A stretch of 64,000 bases of DNA from Nocardioides carbamazepini (GCF_024614185.1 NZ_JAHTLF010000018.1:192439-256438); one strand, 5' to 3'; shown: positions 14,763 through 23,491, counted from the first letter of the stretch. Numbers and translations: made by a program. The notes: generated from the sequence alone by a model not told the origin.

Positions 14763-16349
14763 CTACCCGCCGGTAACGTCGGGTGCGAACGCGCGGCCCG
14801 GAACGGCCCGCGCGTTGAAGAGGGTGCCTCCGACGACGTCGCGGGCGTAGGGATCGCGGTAGATGTCGGGCAGCACGCCGCTGACGAGGTGGCCCAGCTC
14901 CTGGTGTCGTCGCGTGCGCGCGTCCGGCCGATAGACACGGGAGCGCAGGGCGGACTCCAGCTCGGTCGCCAGCGCTGCCTCGTCGATCGTCGTCAGGACG
15001 CCGTCGTCCATCACGACCTGGCCGTTGATCATCACGGTGCGCAGGTCGTGGCGCTGGGCGCGGTCGACGAGGACGTCGAGGAACGGCGTCGCGTCGTAGC
15101 GGCCCGCGGGAGCGGTGATGCGGGTGCGGTCGAGGACGAGGAGATCGGCGAGCAGCCCTGGCGCGAGGCGTCCGATCCGGTCGTCGTGGCGGACGGCGCG
15201 GGCGCCGTTCTCCCCGGCCGCCCGCAGCAGGGTCGCGCTGTCCGCACGTACGTGCTCGAAGTCGCGCGGATCCCGATACAGGTACGACGCCAGGCGCAGC
15301 TCGGCGAACATGTCCTCGTCGTCGTTGAAGGAGATGCCGTCGGTGCCGAAGGCGACCCGGCCGCCGGACGCCATGATGTCGCGGGTGCGGGCGATGCCGG
15401 CCGACAGCCGCAGGTTCGACCCGGGGTTGTTCGAGGCGACCGCCCCGCTGTCGGCGAAGATCCGCAGCTCCTCGTCGGTCACCCACACGAAGTGGGCGCA
15501 GACCATGTCGGGACCGAGCACGCCGAGCCGGTGCAGGCGCTCGACGGCCGACATCCCGTAGTGGTCGTGGCTGAAGTGCATCTCGGCCCGGGTCTCCAGC
15601 ACGTGCGAGGTGATGCCGGTGCCGTAGTCGTCGGCCAGCCGGCGGCAGCGCAGGTAGAGCTCGTCGGAGCAGGCCGGGGTCCAGTCGGGTGCGAGCACGG
15701 TGCGGATCCGGCCGTCGTACCCGTCCCACGTGCGGGCCAGGTGGTCGTAGGTGGCGAAGACCTCGTCGAGGGGCCAGGCGTAGCCCATGGGTGAGGCCCG
15801 GACCTCGGCCGCGAGCGCGGGCGGGAGGCGTTCGAGGAAGCACTCGTCGGACTCGTGGGCGTAGATGTGCTGGTCGCGTGCCACCAGTCCGAAGGCCACT
15901 CGGAAGCCACTGTCGGCGTAGGCCTGCAGCACCGGCTCGGTGCCGAACCTCGGCAGGGACGGCCGCCCGTAGTACATGTCGACCGCCGCGGTCTGTCCGC
16001 CTCTGATCATCGCGGCGATCGAGTGCTGGGCGATGAGGTAGAGGTCGCGTTCCAGGGCCGGGCCGTAGCCGCCGTGCACGTGCACGTTCGCCTGCTCGAA
16101 GACGTACTGGTAGTGCCCGGGGCCCACCGAGAGCTCGGAGTGGAAGTGCCCGTTGACGAGGCCCGGCATCACGATGTGCTCGGGGCCGCCGATGACGCGG
16201 TCGAACGGGCCGCGGGCGGCGAGCTCCTCACGGCTCCCGACGGCCTCGATGGTGGTGCCCGTGACGATGACCGCTCCGTCCTCGATGGTCGCGGCGCGGT
16301 CGAGAGCCACGACCGGATCGCCCAGGACGAGGGTGCGAAGAGTACCCAT
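14763..16349 (-). CDS. Amidohydrolase, ATZ/TRZ (TrzN/guanine-deaminase-like) family
   Basis: Protein of 528 aa of the metal-dependent amidohydrolase superfamily. Metal ligands are visible: HFH in VNGHFHSELS, His in ITSHVLETRAEMHF, His in VCAHFVWV and Asp in FGTDGISFNDDEDMF. The SNNPGSNLRLS segment is typical of TrzN/AtzA and nucleobase deaminases, which remove amino or halogen substituents from N-heterocycles. The C-terminus is longer than usual by about 60 residues. ATG at 16349 has no Shine-Dalgarno and sits against a 19-bp palindrome, so a leaderless transcript is likely. It is divergent from a tenA gene. A 4-aminopyrimidine deaminase role is inferred. Confidence 0.85.
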   Translation of the reverse strand: MGTLRTLVLGDPVVALDRAATIEDGAVIVTGTTIEAVGSREELAARGPFDRVIGGPEHIVMPGLVNGHFHSELSVGPGHYQYVFEQANVHVHGGYGPALERDLYLIAQHSIAAMIRGGQTAAVDMYYGRPSLPRFGTEPVLQAYADSGFRVAFGLVARDQHIYAHESDECFLERLPPALAAEVRASPMGYAWPLDEVFATYDHLARTWDGYDGRIRTVLAPDWTPACSDELYLRCRRLADDYGTGITSHVLETRAEMHFSHDHYGMSAVERLHRLGVLGPDMVCAHFVWVTDEELRIFADSGAVASNNPGSNLRLSAGIARTRDIMASGGRVAFGTDGISFNDDEDMFAELRLASYLYRDPRDFEHVRADSATLLRAAGENGARAVRHDDRIGRLAPGLLADLLVLDRTRITAPAGRYDATPFLDVLVDRAQRHDLRTVMINGQVVMDDGVLTTIDEAALATELESALRSRVYRPDARTRRHQELGHLVSGVLPDIYRDPYARDVVGGTLFNARAVPGRAFAPDVTGG

Positions 16350-16368
16350 ATCGCATATCTGATGCGAT
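16350..16368. promoter_or_regulatory. Operator-like palindrome A
   Basis: ATCGCATATCTGATGCGAT has perfect 7-bp arms (ATCGCAT / ATGCGAT). It touches the start codon of the amidohydrolase gene and shares the ATCTGA core (reverse TCAGAT) with the other operator-like sites of this cluster. Confidence 0.6.
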
Positions 16369-16437
16369 TTCCGGCACCGCGTCAACCCCGGCGCCGAGAC
16401 CGTTGACCTCCCGCGGGGCCGCGGCTACTGTCATCTT

Positions 16438-16448
16438 ATATCTGATAT
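16438..16448. promoter_or_regulatory. Operator-like palindrome B
   Basis: ATATCTGATAT is a palindrome with ATATC/GATAT arms, 15 bp upstream of the tenA ATG. With site A it frames the divergent promoter region 16350-16463; both contain the ATCTGA core. Confidence 0.55.
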
Positions 16449-16463
16449 GCGAAAGGTGATGAG

Positions 16464-17171
16464 ATGACCGCACAGGCGCTCGACGCCGGTTTCAGTGAGT
16501 CCGCCCGGCGCGAGGTGGCGCAGGTGTGGGATGCCCTCCCCGAGCACCCGTTCGTGCGGGGGATGGCCGATGGCACGCTTCCGCCGCGCGTCTATCGGCA
16601 CTACGTCACCCAGAACCTCCTGTACCTGCCGCACTACGCGCGTGCGATCGCCATGGCCGTCGCGAAGGCGCGCGATGACGCCGAGCTCCGGCGCTACGCC
16701 GACGCGCTCGCCAATATCGTCGACGTCGAGATCCCACAGAACCGGCGACTGCTCGACCGGGTCCGCGACCTGTGCGACGAGGGCGACGAGGGCGGCGAGG
16801 GCGCTGTCGCGATGGCGGCCGGGACGCGCAACTACACGTCGTACCTGCTCGGCGTCGCGGGGCGCTGCGACGTCGTGGCGATCGGTGCGGCGATCCTGCC
16901 GTGCGCGTGGAGCTACGGGGAGATCGCGCGGCGGCACGCCTCCGGGGTGGTCGAGCACCCCGTCTACGCCGAGTGGGTCCGCTTCTTCGCCACGCCGGAG
17001 TACGCCGCGCTGGTGGCCGGGATGCGGGAGCGCCTGGATGCCGATGTGGCGCCGCTGCCGCCGGCCGACGTCCAACGCCTGAGCCGCATCTTCGCCGACG
17101 CCACCCGGCTCGAGGGGGAGTTCTGGGACATGGCGATGGACGCCGCTGACCCTCCCGCGATTTCGGGGTAG
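16464..17171 (+). CDS. tenA: TenA-family protein 1, catalytic Asp replaced by Asn
   Basis: Protein of 235 aa of the TenA/thiaminase II family, which hydrolyses thiamine or aminopyrimidine breakdown products to hydroxymethylpyrimidine. Conserved residues by alignment to Bacillus TenA: Tyr124 (NYTSYL), Cys147 and Tyr151 (ILPCAWSYGEI) and Glu217 (RLEGEFWDM). The pyrimidine-binding Asp44 of TenA is Asn51 here (VTQNLLYL), so specificity may have shifted. GAAAGGTGA precedes the ATG. It is divergent from an amidohydrolase and 73 bp upstream of a ThiXYZ-like transporter operon, which supports a role on imported pyrimidines. Confidence 0.88.
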   Translation: MTAQALDAGFSESARREVAQVWDALPEHPFVRGMADGTLPPRVYRHYVTQNLLYLPHYARAIAMAVAKARDDAELRRYADALANIVDVEIPQNRRLLDRVRDLCDEGDEGGEGAVAMAAGTRNYTSYLLGVAGRCDVVAIGAAILPCAWSYGEIARRHASGVVEHPVYAEWVRFFATPEYAALVAGMRERLDADVAPLPPADVQRLSRIFADATRLEGEFWDMAMDAADPPAISG

Positions 17172-17211
17172 TCAACCCGCAGGTCCACCTCTATGCTGCT
17201 GTGGACATCAT

Positions 17212-17227
17212 ATGTCAGATCTCACAT
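17212..17227. promoter_or_regulatory. Operator-like site C (AGATCT palindrome)
   Basis: ATGTCAGATCTCACAT is an almost perfect palindrome (ATGT-AGATCT-ACAT) 17 bp upstream of the transporter ATPase ATG. It includes TCAGATCTCA, which recurs at 21645, 42909 and 51396. Confidence 0.7.
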
Positions 17228-17244
17228 CCGAACCTTGGAGTGAC

Positions 17245-18045
17245 ATGCGCTCACAAACCGGGAGCCAGCTCCCCTCCGCACAGAGCCGCTCGGGCGACGG
17301 CATCGATCTCGTGAACGTCGTGAAACGGTTCGGGGAGACCGTCGCCGTCTCGGGCGCCGACCTCTCCCTGCCTCGCCACGGTCGCATGTCGATCATCGGC
17401 CCCAGCGGGTGCGGGAAGTCGACGATCCTGTCGATGATCTCCGGCCTGCTCGACCCCACCGAGGGCGTCGTTCGGGTCGAGGGCGCGACGACGATGAAGG
17501 AGCGGCTCGCGCGGTGCGCGTGGATGCCGCAGCGCGACCTCCTCCTCCCGTGGCGCGATGTCGCGGGCAACGCCGCGCTCGCGCTGGAGAACCACGGGAT
17601 CTCCAAGAAGGAGGCTCGCGGGCGGGTGCTCGAGCTGATCGACCGGTTCGGCCTGTCCGGCTTCGAGCGGAAGTTCCCGCACCAGCTCTCGGGCGGCATG
17701 CGTCAGCGGGTCTCGTTCCTGCGCACGATGGCGGCGGGCAAGGACGTGCTCCTGTTCGACGAGCCGTTCGGTGCGCTCGACTCCATCACCCGTGCGGACC
17801 TCCAGCAGTGGCTGCGGCGCACCCTCGAGGAGACGCCGCGCACGACGGTGCTGGTCACCCATGACGTCGAGGAGGCGCTGCTCCTGGGCGACACCGTCGT
17901 CGTGATGAGCGCGCGGCCCGGCCGCATCGTGCAGACCGTCGACGTGGAGCTTCCGCAGACGGAGAACCGACGTGAGCTGATCCGCCACCCGGCCTTCGCC
18001 GAGCTGCGCGACGAGCTCCTGTCCCTGCTGGAGGTGGCCGAATGA
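17245..18045 (+). CDS. ABC transporter ATP-binding protein, ThiZ-like
   Basis: Protein of 266 aa. Walker A GPSGCGKST is at residues 52-60, the signature LSGGMRQR near 147 and Walker B VLLFDEP near 168, with the H-loop VTHDVEEA. ATG at 17245 is preferred to the in-frame ATG at 17212 because TTGGAG precedes it and the longer version would start inside operator C. First gene of the 17245-20610 operon (ATPase, permease, binding protein, TenA); each junction overlaps by 4 nt. It powers uptake of a substrate that the context suggests is a thiamine-derived pyrimidine. Confidence 0.92.
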   Translation: MRSQTGSQLPSAQSRSGDGIDLVNVVKRFGETVAVSGADLSLPRHGRMSIIGPSGCGKSTILSMISGLLDPTEGVVRVEGATTMKERLARCAWMPQRDLLLPWRDVAGNAALALENHGISKKEARGRVLELIDRFGLSGFERKFPHQLSGGMRQRVSFLRTMAAGKDVLLFDEPFGALDSITRADLQQWLRRTLEETPRTTVLVTHDVEEALLLGDTVVVMSARPGRIVQTVDVELPQTENRRELIRHPAFAELRDELLSLLEVAE

Positions 18046-18890
18046 CCCTCGCCGAGACCATCCGGTCGTCCCGGACCAAGGCGCCGACACCCGGCGAGCG
18101 ACAGACCCGTCGTCAGCAGCGGCTGACCGCGGTGGTGAAGCGGATCCTGCCGCCGACCGGGATCCTCCTGCTCGTGGGCGTCCTCTGGCAGGTGGCCAGC
18201 GACTCCTTCGGCGTCCCGAAGTACATCCTGCCCTCGCTGAGCGACATCTGGACCTCGGCCAGCGAGCGCTGGTCCGACACCTTCTCCAGCGCGACCCGGG
18301 TGACCCTGCAGGAGGTGCTGATCGGCTTCGCCTTCGCGATCGTCGTGGGCGTCGTCATCGCGCTGGCGCTCCACCTGTCCGCCACGTTGCGGACCGCCTT
18401 CATGCCGCTGCTCATCGGCTCGCAGGCCGTGCCCATCGTCGTCATCGCGCCCGTCCTGGCCATCATCTTCGGCTACACCTTGATGCCGAAGGTGATCGTG
18501 GTGGCCCTGATCTGCTTCTTCTCGATCGTGGTGAACACCATGCACGGCCTCTCGTCGGTCGACCCCGAGCTGATCAAGGTGATGCGCACCCTCGACGCGA
18601 GCCGGTGGGCGATCCTGCGGCGGGTGGAGATCCCGGCGGCGCTCCCGTCGTTCTTCACGGGTCTGCGGATCTCGGCGACCTACGCCTCCGTGGGCGCGGT
18701 CTTCGGCGAGTTCGCCGGGTCCTTGGACGGACTGGGCTACGTGATGATCCAGGCGACGTCCCAACTGCAGACGGACATGGTGTTCGTGGCGATCTTCATC
18801 CTCACGTTCATGTCCATCTCACTCTTCTTGGCCGTATCGATCGTCGAACGGCTCGTGTGCCCTTGGGCAAGAAAGGAAGATCGCCGATGA
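18042..18890 (+). CDS. ABC transporter permease, ThiX-like
   Basis: Protein of 282 aa with a hydrophilic N-terminus and about six membrane helices in the BPD_transp_1 fold. The EAA-type loop reads LSSVDPELIKVMRTLDASRWAILRRV. Together with the ATPase upstream and binding protein downstream it forms a complete SsuABC/ThiXYZ-type importer. It is paralogous in type to the permease at 885-1769. Confidence 0.9.
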   Translation: MTLAETIRSSRTKAPTPGERQTRRQQRLTAVVKRILPPTGILLLVGVLWQVASDSFGVPKYILPSLSDIWTSASERWSDTFSSATRVTLQEVLIGFAFAIVVGVVIALALHLSATLRTAFMPLLIGSQAVPIVVIAPVLAIIFGYTLMPKVIVVALICFFSIVVNTMHGLSSVDPELIKVMRTLDASRWAILRRVEIPAALPSFFTGLRISATYASVGAVFGEFAGSLDGLGYVMIQATSQLQTDMVFVAIFILTFMSISLFLAVSIVERLVCPWARKEDRR

Positions 18891-19915
18891 GGAATCTCAG
18901 CGTTCGCCGGAGGGCGACTCTTCTCGGGACCAGTCTGCTGCTCGCTGCCGGCATCATGACGGCGTGCGGCGACGACGGCGTCGGCTCGGGAGCCGACGGC
19001 AAGGTCAGCGTGCTGTTGGAGTGGTTCCCCAACCCCGACCACATCTCGCTCTACACCGCCCAGGACATCGGCGCCTTCGAGGACGAGGACCTGACGGTCA
19101 AGTTCCAGCCGCCGTCCAACAACACCGACTCCCTGAAGATGGTCAGCCTGGGACAGATGCCGCTGGCGATCTCCTACGCCAACGCGGTGATCAACGCCGA
19201 GGCGCAGGGCCTCGACGTCGTGGCCGTGGCGGCTCTGATCCCGACCACGCTCAACTCCCTGATCCTCAACCGCACCGACGATGTGCAGGAGATCGCGGAC
19301 CTCAAGGGCAAGCCGATCGGCTCCTCGGGCGACCCGGTGTCGGAGGCCATGTGGGCCTACGCGCTGAAGGAGAACGGGTTCAAGGACGCGGACATCAAGT
19401 TCGTCGCGATCAACCAGGGCTACTCGCCGGCGATGATCTCCGGCCAGGTCAGCGCGATCATCGGTGCCTATCCCAACATCGAGAGCGTGGAGCTCAAGGA
19501 GAACGGGCTCGACCCGGTCTCCTACGCGGTGGGTGACGTCGGCGTGCCGACCTACGACGAGCTCGTGCTCATCGCCAACCGCACCAAGCTGGCCAAGGAC
19601 AAGGACTACCAGGACGTCGTCAAGCGGTTCCTGGCCGGAGCCGCGAAGGGCGCTGCTCGGGCGCAGGAGGATCCCGCGGCGGCACTCGACGCGATCAAGC
19701 CGGTCGCCAAGGGCTACAGCGAGGAGAGCCTGCGCGAGATGGTCGACCTGACCGCGCCCCTGCTGGACAACCCGGACGGCTTCGGCCAGATGGACGTCGC
19801 CGAGTGGCAGGCGCTGGCCGACTGGCTGCTCGCGAACGGACAGCTGGACAAGGAGGTCGACGCCGCCGACGTCGTCAACACCGACTTCCTGCCGGAGGGC
19901 GGTGACACGCAATGA
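18887..19915 (+). CDS. THI5/NMT1-type substrate-binding lipoprotein, ThiY-like
   Basis: Protein of 342 aa with a lipobox (MTAC, Cys27). The mature N-terminus VLLEWFPNPDHISLYTAQDIGAF closely follows the NMT1/THI5 and ThiY signature (LDWxPNxxHxxLYxA), seen in proteins binding 4-amino-2-methylpyrimidine compounds such as FAMP or HMP. This is the clearest pointer to thiamine-pyrimidine import. Its TGA overlaps the ATG of tenA 2, a gene order known from ThiXYZ-TenA salvage loci. Riboflavin or other aromatic ligands bound by related NMT1 proteins are alternatives. Confidence 0.88.
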   Translation: MRNLSVRRRATLLGTSLLLAAGIMTACGDDGVGSGADGKVSVLLEWFPNPDHISLYTAQDIGAFEDEDLTVKFQPPSNNTDSLKMVSLGQMPLAISYANAVINAEAQGLDVVAVAALIPTTLNSLILNRTDDVQEIADLKGKPIGSSGDPVSEAMWAYALKENGFKDADIKFVAINQGYSPAMISGQVSAIIGAYPNIESVELKENGLDPVSYAVGDVGVPTYDELVLIANRTKLAKDKDYQDVVKRFLAGAAKGAARAQEDPAAALDAIKPVAKGYSEESLREMVDLTAPLLDNPDGFGQMDVAEWQALADWLLANGQLDKEVDAADVVNTDFLPEGGDTQ

Positions 19916-20610
19916 CGGTCCAGGTCGCCCAGCGGCGACGCCAGGGCTGGACAGGTGAGCTGTGGGAGGCGATCGAGCCCACCCACCTGCGCATCCTCGA
20001 GCATCCGTTCATCACCGGGCTGACGACCGGCGAGCTGGCGCCCGACGCCTTCCTCCGCTTCCTGGCCCAGGACACGTACTACGTCAACGAGTACGCCCGC
20101 TCGCTCGCCGCCCTCAGCTCGACCGCGCCCACGATGGCACTGACCCGCTCGCTGCTCGAGCACGCATCGGGCGCGGTCGCCGCGGAGTCGACCCTGCACG
20201 CCGAGCTGGTCGCCATGCTGGGTGCGCCGTCCGACCTCCTCGCGCGGGTGGAGCCCAGCCCCACCGCGGCGGCGTACGTCGACTTCGTGACCGCACGCGT
20301 GCACACGGGATCGTTCTTCTCCGGGCTGGCGGCCGTGCTGCCGTGCATGTGGGTCTACGCCGAGGTGGGCGTGCACCTGGTGGCGCACGGGTCCTCGCAC
20401 CCGGCGTACCAGCGCTGGATCGACAACTACGCCGGCTCCGGCTACCTCGACGAGGTCGACCGGATCCTCGACGACGTCGACGCCCTGGCGCAGGTCGTCG
20501 GCGCCCAGGAGCGGGCGCGCGCGGCCGAGATCGCGCTGACGGCGACGCGCTACGAATGGATGTTCTGGGACGCGGCCTATGCCGGGGAGCAGTGGCCCGC
20601 GCTTCCCTGA
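19912..20610 (+). CDS. tenA: TenA-family protein 2
   Basis: Protein of 232 aa with all TenA active-site positions: Asp54 (LAQDTYYV), Tyr122 (AAYVDF), Cys145 and Tyr149 (VLPCMWVYAEV) and Glu215 (YEWMFWDAAY). It is the best candidate in the window for a classical aminopyrimidine aminohydrolase or thiaminase II. It is the last gene of the transporter operon, overlapping the binding-protein gene by 4 nt, so import and hydrolysis are coupled. A GC-rich hairpin follows the stop. Confidence 0.92.
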   Translation: MTVQVAQRRRQGWTGELWEAIEPTHLRILEHPFITGLTTGELAPDAFLRFLAQDTYYVNEYARSLAALSSTAPTMALTRSLLEHASGAVAAESTLHAELVAMLGAPSDLLARVEPSPTAAAYVDFVTARVHTGSFFSGLAAVLPCMWVYAEVGVHLVAHGSSHPAYQRWIDNYAGSGYLDEVDRILDDVDALAQVVGAQERARAAEIALTATRYEWMFWDAAYAGEQWPALP

Positions 20611-20615
20611 TCCCA

Positions 20616-20648
20616 CGGCGGGGGCCGGCCGCGCGCCGGCCTCCGCCG
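20616..20648. terminator. Hairpin terminator after tenA 2
   Basis: 14-bp arms (CGGCGGGGGCCGGC at 20616-20629 and GCCGGCCTCCGCCG at 20635-20648, one G-T pair) with a CGCGC loop, 5 bp after the stop codon. Confidence 0.75.
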
Positions 20649-20769
20649 CGGTGCGCGAGCCGATCGGTGTGGCACGACGGGTGCTGTGGGGAGGACGCAC
20701 GATGTCGGGTCGGCGGTGCCAGGTGCAGTAGTCTCGCTCCACCACATCGACATCACTCGAGGGAGTCAC

Positions 20770-21441
20770 ATGGGCGTGGACGACCAGGGTCGACTGGAGC
20801 ACATGCAGCTGAAGGACCGTGTCTACCACCACCTGCGGGACGGGATCATCGACGGCTCCTACGACGTGGGTGCCGCGCTGCGCGAGGTCGAGATCGCCTC
20901 GCGGCTCGGTGTCAGCAAGACCCCCGTCCGTGAGGCCTTCGTCCGCCTCGAGAAGGATCGTCTCGTCGAGCTGATCCCGTACCGCGGCGCCGTGGTCGCC
21001 GGCTACACCGCGGCCGACCTCGAGGAGATCTCCCAGGTCCGCCAGCTCGTCGAGGGTGCGTGTGCGCGGTCCGCGGCCCGTCATGCGACCGAGCAGGACA
21101 TCGCGGAGATCGAGCGCAACATCGAGCTCTCCCGCGAAGCACTGGAGAAGGGCCGGGTGGACCGGGTCGCCCAGCTCCTCGACGCCTTCGACCAGCTCAT
21201 GTACCGGCACTCCCGCAACAAGTGGCTCGACGAGCTCGTGGAGAACCTGGAGGGCCATCAGCGCCGGATCGGGCGGCTGACCGTCGACATCCCCGGCCGG
21301 CTGGAGAAGTCGGTCGAGCAGCACCAGCGGATCCTCGACGCGATCCGCAACCACGACGAGCGTCGCGCCGAGCGCGCGATGCAGTCCCACATCGCCAGCG
21401 TCATGGACGACCGGCTGAAGGCGTTCGTCCGCGCCTCCTGA
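20770..21441 (+). CDS. GntR-family (FadR/FCD) regulator 1
   Basis: Protein of 223 aa. The winged-helix DNA-binding domain spans residues ~15-80 (ALREVEIASRLGVSKTPVREAFVRLEKDRLVELIPYRGAVV) and is followed by an all-helical FCD ligand-binding domain. It is strongly similar along its whole length to the second GntR protein at 50549-51229, most so in the recognition helix. ATG at 20770 is preceded by GAGGGAG. It probably controls the cluster through the AGATCT palindromes, responding to a pathway acid. No clear copy of the motif lies in its own upstream region. Confidence 0.9.
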   Translation: MGVDDQGRLEHMQLKDRVYHHLRDGIIDGSYDVGAALREVEIASRLGVSKTPVREAFVRLEKDRLVELIPYRGAVVAGYTAADLEEISQVRQLVEGACARSAARHATEQDIAEIERNIELSREALEKGRVDRVAQLLDAFDQLMYRHSRNKWLDELVENLEGHQRRIGRLTVDIPGRLEKSVEQHQRILDAIRNHDERRAERAMQSHIASVMDDRLKAFVRAS

Positions 21442-21455
21442 GCGTCCGTGTCCAT

Positions 21456-21474
21456 CGACCGCCCGAGGCGGTCG
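21456..21474. terminator. Hairpin after GntR 1
   Basis: CGACCGCC-CGA-GGCGGTCG is a perfect 8-bp stem with a 3-nt loop, 15 bp after the GntR stop codon. Confidence 0.65.
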
Positions 21475-21644
21475 CGCGCCCTCCCCGGTCCTCGTGTGGA
21501 CCGCGACCCCGGGCGAGGTGAGCTCGGGCGTACCCGGGCGCCCGACCCGGACGCCCTCGGTCGCCGAGCCGGCGGCCGTCCTCTCGTGCGCCCGGAACAA
21601 GGGGGGCTCAACCGTTGTGGCGCGCGCCCGAAGCGACTACGATT

Positions 21645-21673
21645 TCAGATCTCACATGTAAAACATGATCTGA
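21645..21673. promoter_or_regulatory. Operator-like site D (double palindrome)
   Basis: The site starts TCAGATC (21645-21651) and ends GATCTGA (21667-21673), a perfect 7-bp inverted repeat; inside, ATGT and ACAT arms flank AAA at 21656-21666. It contains the shared TCAGATCTCACAT string and lies 31 bp upstream of the amidohydrolase start. Confidence 0.7.
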
Positions 21674-21704
21674 CTTCCTGGCCCTGATCCGAAGGACCCG
21701 ACCC

Positions 21705-22712
21705 GTGATCATCGACGCCCACACCCACATCCTCGGCCTGGCCGCCGATCCCGAGTTCACCGCGAGGTACGGGCGCGAGGGCGCCCTGTGCATCTACCGG
21801 GCCCGGGGCGAGCTGCCGAGCCACCGGATGCCCACCGAGGCGGAGTACGGCGCCTGCGGGCTGGCGCACGACGGGTTCTTGGAGATCGGTCCGGAGGAGA
21901 TGATCGCCGCGCACCCCGGATTCGACCGGATCGTCCTGCTGGCCATGTCGCCGCAGTTCCTCGACGGCCGGCTGATCGGCACGGTCGACAACCTCGGTGT
22001 CACGTCGGTCGCCGGACCGCCGACGCCGGAGAAGTGCAACGACTACATCGCCGACCTGCAGGCCCAGCACCCGGATGTGTTCATCGGATTCGGCTCGGTC
22101 AACCCCAACCACCGGGGCGTGAAGGCCGCTGTCGCCGAGCTCGAGAGGTCCGTGGTCGAGCTCGGCCTCCAGGGGCTGAAGCTGTACCCCATGTACCAGC
22201 ACTGGTCGCCGGCCGACCCGATCCTGTCCTTCCCGATCTTCGAGAAGGCGGCCGAGCTCGACATCCCGGTGCTGGTGCACCAAGCGGGGTCGACGCGGGT
22301 CGACGCGCGGATGGAGTTCGCCCGCCCCGCGCTCCTCGACGACGTCGGTCGACACTTCCCCAGCGTGCGCCTCCTCATCGCGCACTGCGGGACGCCGTGG
22401 GTCGAGGAGGCCATGTTCATGTGCACGAAGCACCCGAACTTCTTCGCCGAGCTGAGCTACCACGTGTCCACCGTGACCTCCGAGGAGCTGTATCGGTGGC
22501 TGCTGCACCTGGAGCAGATGTTCGTGCCGCTGGAGAAGGTCGTCTTCGGGTCGGACTACCCGGGCTTCACCTACGACCCGGTGCGGCTGCGGGACAAGGT
22601 GCTGGGCGTGAACGACATCGCGCGCCGCCTGGACATGCCCGAGATCCCGCAGGCCAAGCTCGACGGCATCGTGGGCGACAACTTCGCGCGGATCATGCGG
22701 CTGGTCGGCTGA
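21705..22712 (+). CDS. Amidohydrolase, ACMSD/2-pyrone-dicarboxylate-lactonase type
   Basis: Protein of 335 aa of the amidohydrolase-2 family. Ligand candidates are HTH in IIDAHTHIL near the N-terminus, the His in VLVHQAG, the His in LIAHCGTPW and the Asp in VFGSDYPGF. Members hydrolyse lactones and amides or decarboxylate carboxy-semialdehydes in aromatic catabolism. GTG at 21705 begins the conserved strand directly. It heads an operon with tenA 3, an FAD oxidase, an aldehyde dehydrogenase and a VOC protein. A role late in ring degradation is inferred; the reaction is not known. Confidence 0.82.
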   Translation: MIIDAHTHILGLAADPEFTARYGREGALCIYRARGELPSHRMPTEAEYGACGLAHDGFLEIGPEEMIAAHPGFDRIVLLAMSPQFLDGRLIGTVDNLGVTSVAGPPTPEKCNDYIADLQAQHPDVFIGFGSVNPNHRGVKAAVAELERSVVELGLQGLKLYPMYQHWSPADPILSFPIFEKAAELDIPVLVHQAGSTRVDARMEFARPALLDDVGRHFPSVRLLIAHCGTPWVEEAMFMCTKHPNFFAELSYHVSTVTSEELYRWLLHLEQMFVPLEKVVFGSDYPGFTYDPVRLRDKVLGVNDIARRLDMPEIPQAKLDGIVGDNFARIMRLVG

Positions 22713-22735
22713 GATGCGGCGATGGACGGCGCGGC

Positions 22736-22771
22736 CGGCGGGACCGGCGGGACCGACGGGACCGGCGGGAC
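22736..22771. repeat. 9-bp tandem repeat CGGCGGGAC x4
   Basis: Four consecutive copies of CGGCGGGAC, with CGACGGGAC as the third, in the 86-bp gap between the amidohydrolase and tenA 3. It could alter spacing or translation by slippage, but it lies outside both reading frames. Confidence 0.75.
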
Positions 22772-22798
22772 CAGTGCGGGGAGAGAGTGGGATCGGGA

Positions 22799-23491
22799 AT
22801 GACTGAGTCGACCGCACAGTGGCTGCGCGCATCGTGCCCCGAGGTCTGGAGCTCGTTGCACGGGCATCCGTTCCTGAGCGACATGGCCGCCGGCACGTTG
22901 AGCCTGGAGCGCTTCCGGTTCTACCTCGAGCAGGACACGATGTACCTGGGCGAGTACGCCAAGTGCATGGCCCTGGGCGCCGCGCGAGGCCGATCGGTCG
23001 ACGAGGTGGCCTGGCTGCGCGACTCCATGGACAACATCGTGGACAACGAGCTGCCCCGGAACAGGGAGCTGCTGCAGCGGGTGATCGACCTCGGGGCCGC
23101 CGACCGCGGCGGGTCGAGGGGCATGGCGCCCACGACACTGGCCTACACGTCGTACCTCACCTCGACCGCCTACCGTGGCGATGCCCTCGACGTGATGACG
23201 GTGATCCTCCCGTGCGCGGTGAGCTATCGCGAGATCGCGCTCGAGCTCGTCGACCAGATCGCCCCCGACTCGCTCTACACGGCCTGGATGGACTTCTTCG
23301 TCGGGGACTTCTACGGCGCTCGGCTGACCCGGATGCAGGCGAACCTCGACGAGCTCGCCGAGCGGGCGGACCCGAGCCGGCGGGAGGTGCTGCGCGAGGA
23401 GTTCGCCACCGCGAGCCGTCTCGAGGTCGCCTTCTGGGACATGGCCTACGACTGCCGCCAGTGGCCGGACCTCGCGGTGGCTCCCGGCTGA
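22799..23491 (+). CDS. tenA: TenA-family protein 3
   Basis: Protein of 230 aa with the complete set of TenA residues: Asp46 (LEQDTMYL), Tyr116 (LAYTSYL), Cys139 and Tyr143 (ILPCAVSYREI) and Glu209 (RLEVAFWDMAY). It shares AYTSYL and the ILPCA segment with TenA 1 but keeps the Asp that TenA 1 has lost. It lies between an amidohydrolase and an FAD oxidase in an operon downstream of operator D. Three TenA copies in 7 kb suggest distinct substrates, for example thiamine, oxidised thiamine and free aminopyrimidines. Confidence 0.9.
   Translation: MTESTAQWLRASCPEVWSSLHGHPFLSDMAAGTLSLERFRFYLEQDTMYLGEYAKCMALGAARGRSVDEVAWLRDSMDNIVDNELPRNRELLQRVIDLGAADRGGSRGMAPTTLAYTSYLTSTAYRGDALDVMTVILPCAVSYREIALELVDQIAPDSLYTAWMDFFVGDFYGARLTRMQANLDELAERADPSRREVLREEFATASRLEVAFWDMAYDCRQWPDLAVAPG

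Noticed and set aside
19714..21600. 628-codon reverse-strand frame
   Set aside because: It covers tenA 2 and the GntR gene antisense and has no recognisable protein.
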